Below, in pieces: positions 46,660 to 56,062 of a stretch of DNA of 64,000 nucleotides. The position numbers and the translations under genes are program-made. This DNA comes from Sparassis latifolia. Its lineage: Eukaryota > Basidiomycota > Agaricomycetes > Polyporales > Sparassidaceae. The notes under the pieces are model-generated. The model made no database searches. It was given only the letters and a program-made list of their open reading frames with translations, and was not told the origin of the DNA. The stretch covers positions 1,860,001-1,924,000 of the forward strand of contig CM031556.1 of NCBI GenBank assembly GCA_018466975.1, in the 5' to 3' direction. Position 1 is the stretch's first letter. Every line of letters starts with the position of its first letter.

Positions 46660-47036
46660 TGTTGGAGGTGACCGTCGTTGTACAAGTGGCACCGCGTCAC
46701 GGTCGGGCGACGCGCCTGTCACGTGAGTAAAGCAGCAACCACACACGAGGTCGATTCGATTATACGCCTCCGTACCGTATCCGACACTGGCGGTTAATGC
46801 ATGATGTTCATGGTCACAAGATGTACAGTATCCCTCAAGGCCTGGATACTTTACTGTCAGAATGGCGTCTATCGCCCGTACGTAATCTTGGTATAAAGTC
46901 TCTCCCCTCCCTTTCTCCACGAGCTCGTAACAATAGATTCACAGCCTCAAGTACAAATTCGTCTCTCCGTGCGTATTGAACGACCTCGGTGATCCTCAGC
47001 AGCTTTTTCAACCCACACCCCCCGCACTCGCGGTCC
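46660..47036. other. Intergenic region RING gene / transporter remnant (377 bases)
   Basis: Upstream of the RING start an open frame continues to 46920 on the minus strand, including CTSCDHEHH and DLVCGCCF. It is leader or an alternative N-terminus. A TATA-like GGTATAAAG lies at 46892-46900 on the plus strand, pointing at the transporter remnant. Confidence 0.4.
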
Positions 47037-48801
47037 ACTACCATCTCTAGGCTCGAATCCACACCGAATTATGTGTGGTGCGCAATCTTTACTGGCGTCG
47101 GAGGATTCATCTTTGGCTTCGATACCAGTAGCTGCCACAGTTTCAAGCACAGTTCTCGTCTGGGAAAGGAAGAATTCTACCTACGATCCAGGGTCTCATC
47201 GTCTCGTCCATTCTCATTACAGCCTCCATCGCTTCCCTTGCCTCTGTCCCGCTGTCAAATTGGCTCTCTAGAAACGAGGACAATAGCGGTTGGAGGCGCT
47301 GTGTTTGCGATTGACAGTGTCATTGCGTGCTTGGCGAGTACGCTGTCTCAGCTATTTGTCAGAAGATGTATCTCGGGCGTTGGGAAAGGCTTCTTTCTTT
47401 CCGCTGTAACGGTCTATGCGGTTGAGATCGCTCCGGCCTCTCGTAGAGGCAGACTCTGATCAATGGTACAATTGCTCAACACGATTGGTATTGCATCTGG
47501 TGTACCGTGACCATTTCGTCTGTAATTCGCTCATCTAACACGTATCCTCAGGATACTTCATCAGTTATGGTACTATTCACCGTCACTCGTCCTTTTCTTG
47601 GCGTTTTCCGTTCGGTGTGCAAGCGGTTGTATCCGCCATCTATGCTATAGGGTCTGCTGTCCTGCCCCACTCTCCTCGCTGGCTGCGCTGTGCCGGCAGG
47701 CATGCTGAAGCCGAGCTTACTTGGGTGAAGCTAGGTGTCAGCGCAGCTGATGTGCAGAAAACAAATGATAACATGCAGTCAGAGCATACTGATAATGCCA
47801 GCTGGTGGACGGAAGCTCAACAACTGTGGAAGAAGGGCGTCAGGACGAGGACTGCGCTCGGGATCTTCCTAATGGGCATGCAGCAGGTACATCGGATCTA
47901 TCGATCACGCTAGCCTTGACTGACGAGACCTCTCGATAACAGGCATCAGGAATTGACGGTATGTCGGTGTTATCCATCATTCCCCATTGTCGTACAGTAT
48001 GCACCGGTGTTGTTCTCCCAAGCTGGATTGCCTTCGACTACTGCATCGTTCGTGGCCTCGGGAGTGTCTGGTATCATCAACGTCGTATGCACTTTCTGTG
48101 TCCAGTTCTTCGCAGACAATGTACCCTCTCCGATTTTGTATCACTTCAATATCTGACAAGTGTTCTCCAGGGGGCCGTCGAACTTCCATGATACGGGGAG
48201 GCTCTGTGATTGCTCCTGCGATGCTCTTGATTGGCACGCTTTACGCTTCACACGCATCGAACACTGCAGCAGGTCGTTACAGCATCATCGTTTTGCCCTA
48301 CATTTTCGTTGTCGGGTTTGTTCCGAGTTGGGCGATCGTAACTCGAATCATTTGCAGCGAGATACAACCTATGAGGACAAGGGCAGCCGTTACGAGTCTG
48401 GGGCAATGCGCTAATTGGGTTGGTACTCCCATATTCACGCCTCGGTTGTCAACGCGTGTTCCAACGTCTTCCTCCGGTTGTCAATTGGATAATCGCCTTT
48501 AGGCTCATAGATACAGCCTCTAGTTACCTGCAGGAAGACAGTCGTTCCTTAAATCGCCTTCTCAACTCCCCTTTTCCTTGCGCATTCGTCCTTAGGCCCT
48601 TACTTCCTCTTCGGAAGTTGCTCCCTTCTAACAACACTTGTCTGCCTAGGTTTCCAACCTGAGACTAACGGTGCTTCTCCTGAAGAAGTCGACAAGGCGT
48701 TTGATGTCATGCCTTGGAGGGTTGCGCTGTACAAAGGAACAAACCGAACGAGACACATTGAATTGTCGAGTATTAATGCTGGGACTACTTGGAGTCAGTA
48801 G
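47037..48801 (+). pseudogene. Decayed MFS sugar transporter
   Basis: Sugar-porter sequence is plain: YVWCAIFTGVGGFIFGFDT, RTIAVGGAVFAIDSVIACLA, VEIAPASRRGRL, YAPVLFSQAGLPSTTASFVA, RRTSMIRGGSVIAPAMLLIG and GFQPETNGASPEEVDKAFDV. Several things argue against function. No in-frame ATG precedes the first block. The segment GLIVSSILITASIASLASVP (about 47190-47250) is in a different frame from both flanks without usable splice sites. The normally conserved tract after FGFDT is lost. A 52-base insertion with a 9-base direct repeat (48491-48560) splits WIIAF from STPLFLAHSSLGPYFLFG. Other joins do use normal introns. A highly divergent functional gene with unusual introns cannot be excluded. Confidence 0.68.
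48491..48560. repeat. 52-base insertion flanked by 9-base direct repeat inside the transporter
   Basis: AATCGCCTT occurs at 48491-48499 and again at 48552-48560. The 52 bases between them have no counterpart in the protein family. Removing one repeat plus the insert (61 bases) restores the frame across WIIAF-STPLFLAHS. The insert lacks clear terminal inverted repeats. It may be a transposon footprint, a filler-type duplication or an intron being born. Confidence 0.6.
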
Positions 48802-48890
48802 GCGGGAGTGGGCTGGAAGAATAGCGGTCGAGAGAGAGGCTCGCTGTACGTTCGGTTGCCCTCTTTTTCGTGATCATAGACACGGCTGTA

Positions 48891-48964
48891 TAACTCTCAA
48901 GCCCAGATAACTCTCACAAGCCCAGATAACTCTCACAAGCCCAGATAACTCTCACAAGCCCAGA
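48891..48964. repeat. Four-copy minisatellite, 19-base unit
   Basis: The unit TAACTCTCACAAGCCCAGA is present three times without change (48908-48964). It is preceded by one shortened 17-base copy (48891-48907). It lies between the decayed transporter and the first secreted repeat-protein gene. Confidence 0.9.
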
Positions 48965-49019
48965 TATTTAGCCATTAATGACGACGCCGTCATTTCTGGA
49001 CTGATGCGGCAGTGACCCT

Positions 49020-49117
49020 TCCAAATCAGGAAGGTGTTCTGTTCGATCGCCTTCAGCCATGTCAACCTCTCGAGAAGACGCGGCGGGACATGAATATTCG
49101 CCTTCCGTGTATATAAG
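49020..49117 (+). promoter_or_regulatory. Promoter of repeat protein gene 1: upstream box and TATA box
   Basis: CCAAATCAGGAAGGT and TTCTGTTCGATCG (about 49021-49049) are followed by an AGAAGACGCGGCGGG block and the TATA box TATATAAG at 49110-49117, about 100 bases before the ATG. All three elements recur in the same order upstream of the paralogue at 50998-51088. Confidence 0.7.
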
Positions 49118-49218
49118 GTCTCGCCCCTCCGCACACCTCAGCGACTCGTCTGTCTTCCTTCCTCCATCCTATTCTATTCTCCTTCTAATCGCCTCAAGCT
49201 CTATCGTCTACCTCAACA

Positions 49219-50496
49219 ATGCGTAGCCCAGTTATCGCCTTCTCCATCTTCGCTGCGGCTGCGGTCAGCCCCACCCTCGTTTCTGGTGCTCCCACGACCC
49301 CAAACCCTACCGCTGAGATCGAGTCGGCGGTTCAACATGTTCCCCGCCAATTCTCAAACCTCCAGGATCTCGGTATTCTGCCCCCTTCGCCCCCCACCAA
49401 CAACCGCAATGTCAACAACAACAACAACAACCCGGATGCGCACCGTGCGGCTGAAGAGAAGCTCCACAACCCAGCACCTGCTGCCGCCGACGCTGCTGAC
49501 CCGGCGAGTGTCGCTTCCAACAACCGTCGTAAGCGTGCGCAGGATCAGGGCACTGCTGGTGGCAACGCGTACTCCGGTGCCGTTGGCTCCAGCTCTGGAG
49601 GAGGAGTTGCCAACAACGCCAACACCCCCGGCGTTGCTGGTGGTGCCGTCACGCTGACTAACACAGCCGGTACCAGTGCGTATCCTTATTTCTGTTGTCT
49701 TGCGTATCATAGTACTCATCAAAGCGTACCTCTTCAGATACCGCTGGGAACGGGGATGAATCGTTCAGTGGTTTCAGCTACGGTGGAAACGGTGATGGGA
49801 AGGGGCCCGGCGGTAACGCATACACCGGTTCTACTGGTCCCTCCACGGGAGGAACTGATTTCAACACTGGAGACAACATCGCCAACACGGGTGCTAGTAA
49901 GTGGCTTAGTTTGTGCTCTTAGTCTTTCCTGATCCCCAATCCTTAAGATCTGGCGGGCAACGGCGGTACTTCTAACAGCGGCGATGCTCAGGGTGGTGAC
50001 GCTGGTGCCGATACGGACCAAGATGAGGCCCCGATCAGGAAGCGTGCAAGCGACTTCGCGACGGCTGGTGGTAATGCTTACACTGGTGCGTCCAGCGACG
50101 TCAACGGTGGTAACGTGATCAACCACTCGAATGACGACGGTGCCATCACTAACACTGGCGGAAGTAAGTGCTTTGCATCGTGCTCCTTGATATGACCACT
50201 GACACTTGTTACATAGACGTCGCTGGCCCCGCGGGAAGCACGGAATCTGGTAATGCAGACGCCGGTGACGGCGACGGGTTCGGACCCGGAGGTAACGCTT
50301 ACAGCGGTGCCACTGGGAACGCACGGGGCGGATTTGTTAGCAACGCCGGGGGTACCATCGACAACGAGGGCGGTGCCAGTAAGTCGTCTCAACTATGATG
50401 CGCCTTGGATCGCCAACTGATGTTTTCTTTTTTGCAGACACGGGCGGCATGGGCGGTGAAACCGAGAGTGGCGACGCGGAAGGTGGCGACGCCTAA
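49219..50496 (+). CDS. Secreted repeat protein 1 with Kex2 sites (350 residues)
   Basis: Five exons: 49219-49675, 49738-49896, 49948-50163, 50217-50378 and 50438-50496. Residues 1-23 form a signal peptide (MRSPVIAFSIFAAAAVSPTL then VSG before APT). A pro-region with an Asn run follows, then a basic site NNRRKRAQDQ. The rest is Gly/Asn/Ser-rich repeats, each about 53-72 residues and each encoded by one exon. Each unit starts N-x-AG and carries GGNAYSG or GGNAYTG followed by a TG..GG..N pattern. A second basic site, PIRKRASD, lies in the third exon. All four introns are phase 1 and interrupt the same Asn codon (A then AY). No membrane segment or GPI signal is seen, so release as peptides or wall association is inferred. 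I do not recognise a named family. Confidence 0.85.
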
Positions 50497-51194
50497 GTTC
50501 TGGATATCTGTGACGACGTTGGCGGCTATTTTATGTCTATCTAGTAGTACTGCGCTCGACAATCTATATACCCACCTTCCTTTTCGCACGTTGTTCGTCG
50601 GGTCTCTTGAGTTGTGCAGGCGTGCTTGTGCACTTTGCGACACAAGAGCGAATAAGCATTTACGCAAGCTTGCAACTGGCTGTACCCCACGTGTCGGAGG
50701 TTCTCCGTATTGACCGTAGACATGGTGCCACGCACTCTTCGCATGTCGCCTGTCGGGCATTTGCTACTCTGCATGCGCAGCGCGCGGCGGGCTAGATCCA
50801 ATATTGCGCTGAATGAGACAATAAGAGATGCGGTGCATTGCTGTCGGCCCTAGAGTTGACGGGTGTCAAGATATCTGGCCATAGTCCCCCTCACTTGCAA
50901 TTGAACGTGTGGAATGCGATGAAATAGATTTTTACAGAGAGGCCCTAAGAAGGGCGACGCGGTGCGGCCACATTCGTCCAAATCAGGACACTCACACTCC
51001 AAATCAGGAAGGTCTTCTGTTCGATCGAAGTCAACCTCTTCAGAAGACACGGCGGGGGCTGAAAAGTGGCATGTCAGGGTATATAATAGCGCACAGTTCC
51101 ATCGACTTCACGCTCACCTTTTCTTTTGTCCCCCATCTCTAGCTTATTCGTCCGCTAATTCTCCCTTCAAGCGCCCATCGGTAAGACCCTCGAT
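50497..51194. other. Spacer between the two repeat-protein genes (698 bases)
   Basis: It includes the 3' flank of copy 1, with CTATATACCCACCTTC at about 50563-50578. The same element recurs after copy 2 at about 52532-52547. The right end is the promoter of copy 2. No other gene was seen. Confidence 0.55.
50998..51088 (+). promoter_or_regulatory. Promoter of repeat protein gene 2: upstream box and TATA box
   Basis: TCCAAATCAGGAAGGT and TTCTGTTCGATCG are followed by AGAAGACACGGCGGGGG and TATATAATA at 51080-51088. The core TCCAAATCAGGA occurs once more just upstream (near 50977-50988), so this copy has the box twice. The TATA box is about 107 bases from the ATG. Confidence 0.7.
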
Positions 51195-52471
51195 ATGCGT
51201 AGCCCAGTCATCGCCTTCTCCATCTTCGCCGCCGCGGCGGTCAGCCCAACTCTTGTCTCCGGCGCTCCCACGTCTTCCAACCCTACCACCGAGCTCGAGT
51301 CGGCCGTTCAACGTGTTGCTCGTCAACTTCCTAACCAGCTCAGTGCCCTGGGCTTGGATTCCTCCACTCCCCAGGCTGCTGCCGTGCAGCCGGAGACACC
51401 TGATGCGCACCGCGCCGCTGAGGAGAAACTTCACAACCCAGTGCCTGCATCCGCTGATGCCGCAGACCCTGCGAGCGTTGCCACCGGTAGCCGCCGTAAG
51501 AGAGCTTCAGACCAGTTTACCGCTGGTGGTAACTCCTACAGTGGCGCCTCGAGCGGTACCTCCGGTGGTACCATCACGAACGATGCCCAGGGTAATGACA
51601 ATGCTGGACCGCCTACTCTTATCAATGACGGCACAGCAGGAGCAGTCAGTACGTCTATTTTGTTTCTGCTTCCGCGTCTCCGCCAGTGCTGACTGATCCC
51701 CTCTTGTCAGACAATGCTGGCAACGGTGGAGAGTCGACGAGCGGTTTTAGTTACGGTGGTTTCGGTGACGGAGAGGGTCCTGGTGGAAACGCTTACAGCG
51801 GCTCTACGGGTCCGTCGAACGGTGGCAGCACCCAGAACAGCGGCAACGGTATCACCAACACCAACGCGAGTAAGTGATTCAACATGCAAGATAATCCACT
51901 TGCTCAACGTCGTGAATCGTGCAGACTTCGCAGGCACTGGTGGCACCAATGAGAGTGGTGACTCTCACGGTGGCGACGCTACTGGTCCACCGAGCCTTGA
52001 CAAGCGTTCGGGTGACAATAATACCGGTGGCGGTAACGCGTACAGCGGTGCAACATCTAATGTCTCTGGGGGTAATGTTATTAACCAGGGTCACCACGAA
52101 GGCACGATAACGAACCAGGGTGGCAGTAGGTGGCTTCAAGCTGATTCGCAAGTCAAGTATCGCTGAATTCGTATTGTAGACAACGCCGGGATTGCGGGGA
52201 GCACCGAGTCCGGGTTTTCCACCGGGGGTGACGGCAACGGATTAGGCCCTGGTGGCAACGCGTACACAGGCGCATCGGGAGCCGCGTACGGAGGTGGAGT
52301 AACCAACAGTGACTCCGCTATCACCAACACGGCCGGCGCCAGTAAGTTTTCCACGCATTTACACGGCGCTCAGCGATGAAATGACGGTTTCTAGACACGG
52401 CTGGCACGGGTAACGGCGTGAGCGGAGGGGAGAGCGAGACGGGCGACGCACAGGGCGGCAACGCCAAGTGA
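51195..52471 (+). CDS. Secreted repeat protein 2 with Kex2 sites (350 residues), paralogue of copy 1
   Basis: The five exons are 51195-51648, 51711-51869, 51925-52125, 52180-52341 and 52395-52471. The signal peptide (MRSPVIAFSIFAAAAVSPTL) is identical to copy 1. Basic sites are GSRRKRASDQ and LDKRSGDN, at positions equivalent to those in copy 1. Repeat motifs are AGGNSYSG, PGGNAYSG, GGGNAYSG and PGGNAYTG. Exons 2 and 4 are exactly as long as in copy 1 (159 and 162 bases); exon 3 is 15 bases shorter. All introns are phase 1 within the same Asn codon. The mature parts have diverged more than the signal peptide and the DAHRAAEEKLHNP pro-region. The tail ends GDAQGGNAK. Role unknown: wall protein, signalling peptide or surface-active peptide are possibilities. 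Confidence 0.85.
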
Positions 52472-52725
52472 GCGTCGGTGAGAGTGTGGCTGTAAACGTT
52501 TCGGATACGATAGACCATGCATAGTCGACATTCTATATACCCACCTTCGTTGATGTATTCACGTTCCGCACTCTGCGCATGAGGACACGATGACTCGAGC
52601 CAACGCATACGACGAGCAGCAAGAAAGGATCACTAACTCCACACGGCCATTATATGATTGCACCCAATATTGTAACAGAATATTCGTGGCGCTCAGGTCT
52701 GACATTGCGCACGTCCATCAAGCTT

Positions 52726-55712
52726 TCAAGATTCATCTCTGGGGAACGTCCAACCCGCTTGCAATCTACCCGCAAGGTTGCTCACTGGACCTGACAATCC
52801 GGCTTGACTCCTGAAGCTCTCCAGAAAGTTCTTGATAAGATTGTAGTCCATCCCTTGCTCAATCTCAGCTTCTTCCCCATCGTCGTCGTGCTCCTTCTCC
52901 AGAGCTGTTCTGAGTTCAGCATCCATCGCTGTCTCGATATCAATATCAGCGCTTGCTTTCCCGCTGTTCCCGCTGGCTGCCGCTGCCGACTTCCCCTTCC
53001 TGCTCGTTTGAGAGAGCCCCAACTGTGCGTCCATTGCCTGCATAACAGCCTCGAATGAATCCAGGTTGGGATTTGCAGGTGATTGCGTGGACGCAGCGGG
53101 AGCAACATTTATGGATGATGCCGGGACAGTCTGCTGTGGTAACTTACTCTCCGAGGCAACATATCCTGGTACGAACACTGACAAAACAGCCTCAGTATAG
53201 AAATGCGAATGAGATAGTCACACGGACGGACTCACCTCCACGACCCTTGCGCTCGCGCACTATGTCTCCCCACTGCTCATCCGACACTCCAAGAGTCTGT
53301 CTGGCGAACTCCAAGAATTCATCCTGCTCTTTTTCCATGTCGATCTCGACATCTCCGACAACTTGAGGCATATCTTCCTCTTCCTCGTCATCGCCTCCGT
53401 TCTCTTCATCCGTCTCGTCGTCAGAGTCTACACCCTCGAAGTTGTCTCTAGGCAGAATAGGTGGTCTGATAGGCCGAGTTCGTGGCTCTGTCGGTGACTC
53501 CGACGGTCCTTCAGATGACGCGTTTCGTGTCTCCGTCTCTATTGTGGTGGGAGCCACTCGCTGGGAATTGCTATGGAAAGAAGGAGGCATTTGACCATAC
53601 TCGGATGGGTCAAGTCCAGGCACGAGCCTGTCCATGGCAGCCCGCCTTGCGGCTTTGTCAACTTTGTCAACTTCGTCATCTGCAGGTCGCATCTCCTCGT
53701 CAGATTCCTCCTCTGTCTCATCACTGAACTCTTCTTCTGAGAATTCCTCGCTACAGACGAATGATTAAGCAAACGATCATCAGAAGGATGAATGAGCACG
53801 TACTCGGCAAATCTTGCCCCTTCGACGTCACCTTCGCCCTCGACAAACTCCTCCACTTTCTTGGCAAGATCCTGAAGGCGTGACGCTTGCTCCTTCGCCA
53901 CATGATCCTCTGCTGCCTCGACATCAACATCCATGGCATCGGCCAAGACCTCTGGCTCCGACTTTGACTTGCCACCCAGGTTCTCTTCGAGCATGGCGTC
54001 GAGGTCTGCAGCGTCTACATTCAGCCAATCATCTGAAGTTTCTTTCTGTTGGATCTGTGGGATGAGAGTATCGCTAGCTTGGGACACTGCCATATTTACT
54101 GCGGTAGCAAACGACAGTCTCGCGGAATCGCTAGTTCACGTAGGTGAATCAATGAGCGTTGCCTTCGAGCTTATACAGATCAGTACGCACTCGTCTCGTC
54201 GTACTTCAATGAACGCTGCTGCTGCCTTATCTTCCAGCGCATTCCACAACTGAGAGCCTTGGAGTTCACCCTTGAAGTATCCCGAGGATACAAGGTTTTC
54301 GATATACACGATGTAATCCGGGGTACGTCGCAAAGCTTCCTTTCGCACTTCCATCTGAGATTTTATCAGTTGTTGCGCGTTCATGCGCTGTTTGTATGCC
54401 CACCGATAACTGCACAGCATCAGACGATATTGTTGACGTCTCCGAACGCCCTTTGCTTTCCTGGTAGAGCATCTCAAAACCGCAAGCCTAGCAACGGCGG
54501 ACATGAGACCTTGGACAAGATGTGAAGCATGTATGCATACAATCTTCATTCCAACGTCCCTCCATTTCCATTCTGTAGTGCCTTCCTTCTCTTGCCACCG
54601 GTCAAAAATCTTCGGTGGATAGAATTTTTGGCCTACGAGTTGCGCATACGCTGTACGTGTCATTTTCACCGTCGTCAGCACAGATGGCTGAGGCGGGAAG
54701 CGCAACATTCTGTGCGCAGCCTGACTGACCATCAGTGACAGTGATAAATAATATCGAATGGATCTACACATACACGTAATTGAAGGGCGTCACGAGTGTA
54801 GAAGGCCTCTACGGGCTTTTGAACTAGAGACGGATTGGCAGACAGGGCTTTGGCAATATCTACGGGAAGATACGCCTTGGTGACATGGACATGTTGTCGT
54901 GCCGCTGCCGGATATCTGGATATCTCATCTCAGAGGGCATTTATAGGAAGTGCATGAAACGCTAGAAACGCACCCAAATATTCGGGACCAAACCGCCGTT
55001 TCCACCTGACTTGGAGCCAAGGTGTCTGTCAACGGGTCTATCACGAGCTTCAAAGCGTCTTGGACCGCGATAAAATCCTCGGTTTCATCTTCAGTAATGT
55101 TGTCGTCGTCTTCAGTCTCCTTGTCACCACGATACCGGCTTCGCCGGGGTTTGCTAGATGGTGCAGAGACGTGAGAGAGAGGCACAATATGCAGGTGGGA
55201 GTTGTATATCCAGACCTGATGGTGCGTTAACGACAGAGACTCACTGGGAAGAGGGAGGTCACCCACCCTATTTTCTGCGTTCGACGGGGTAACCCAAGAG
55301 GGGAGCGAGTCAGCTGCTTCAATGAGCAAAAACTCGCCGTCGGAGTCGAAGACGCTGCACACCATGTAGCAAGACGTTACAGATACAGGCACGCAATTAC
55401 ATACCTGATCGCGACGTCCCACTTTGCGCTGATTTCTCTCAGAAGCCACACAACACACCACTCGTCGTCCACACAATCGCCCACTCTCATCCTGCCCTCT
55501 AGCATACATCCTTCTCCGTCTAGATCTTGCACAGCTTTCAGTTCGAACGCGTCGCGATGCCATATGTGACCGGGTAATGATGATTCGACATAGTCGCGCA
55601 TCAAGGTTGCAAGTGTAGTCACCGAAGCTCGATCTGACAAATTAGACCGCGGATACAGAGTGTACTGTAGGGTGTCCTCCGAGATGGCTGGTGGTCGGTT
55701 AAAGATATCCAT
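52726..55712 (-). CDS. ECD: Ecdysoneless/SGT1 family protein
   Basis: ATG 55712 gives MDIFNRPPAISEDTLQYTLY, the family start. Blocks: SLPGHIWHRDAFELK, CVDDEWCVVWLLREISAKWD, DGEFLLIEAADSLPSWVTPS, NRVWIYNSHLHIVPLSH and HVTKAYLPVDIAKALSANPS. Then come ALQLRAAHRMLRFPPQPSVL, FYPPKIFDRW and PDYIVYIENLVSSGYFKGEL. The C-terminal third is acidic: DWLNVDAADLDAMLEENLG, FSEEEFSDETEEESDEEM and a final DYNLIKNFLESFRSQAGLSG. About ten introns are present. ECD proteins link cell-cycle control, spliceosome assembly (Prp8) and the R2TP chaperone in animals; the fungal role is less clear. The model is complete. Confidence 0.9.
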
Positions 55713-56062
55713 ACTGCGAACTACGAAGCAGAAAAGATATGGGAGACTTGATTACGACTTTGGCGGAGAGTTGGTGTTAGTGTTAGTTGCAGGAAGCCAA
55801 CCGGCAAACTCTAACCTGTTACCTCCCGCCGTGACCGGGGAGTGAGCTGCCCGATTTGGGAGGTAAATGATCGATCTAAGATACCTCAAATGTGTGCATA
55901 AAGTACATGAACTAGTACTGTACCCTTGCGCATGCTTTCACCGAATTGTTATGGGTCAGATCCTATTCGAGTCAGAGAGAGGGAAAAGTTATACAGAAGT
56001 TACATAACACATGGGTACAGTATAATGTCCGAGCAGGCTTCCTCTTCTTCCGACGCACATAC
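55713..56062. other. Intergenic region ECD / metacaspase (350 bases)
   Basis: It holds the promoter of ECD and the 3' flank of the metacaspase gene, both on the minus strand. Nothing else was seen. Confidence 0.5.

Larger units (their letters stand above)
48802..49218. other. Upstream region of first secreted repeat protein gene (417 bases)
   Basis: It contains the minisatellite at 48891-48964 and the promoter elements at 49020-49117. The rest shows nothing recognisable. Confidence 0.5.

Noticed and set aside
46120..46920. N-terminal acidic ORF read as a truncated exonuclease V (EXO5)
   Set aside because: The catalytic core and Fe-S cysteines of EXO5 are absent; the acidic exons fit better as the start of the downstream RING protein.
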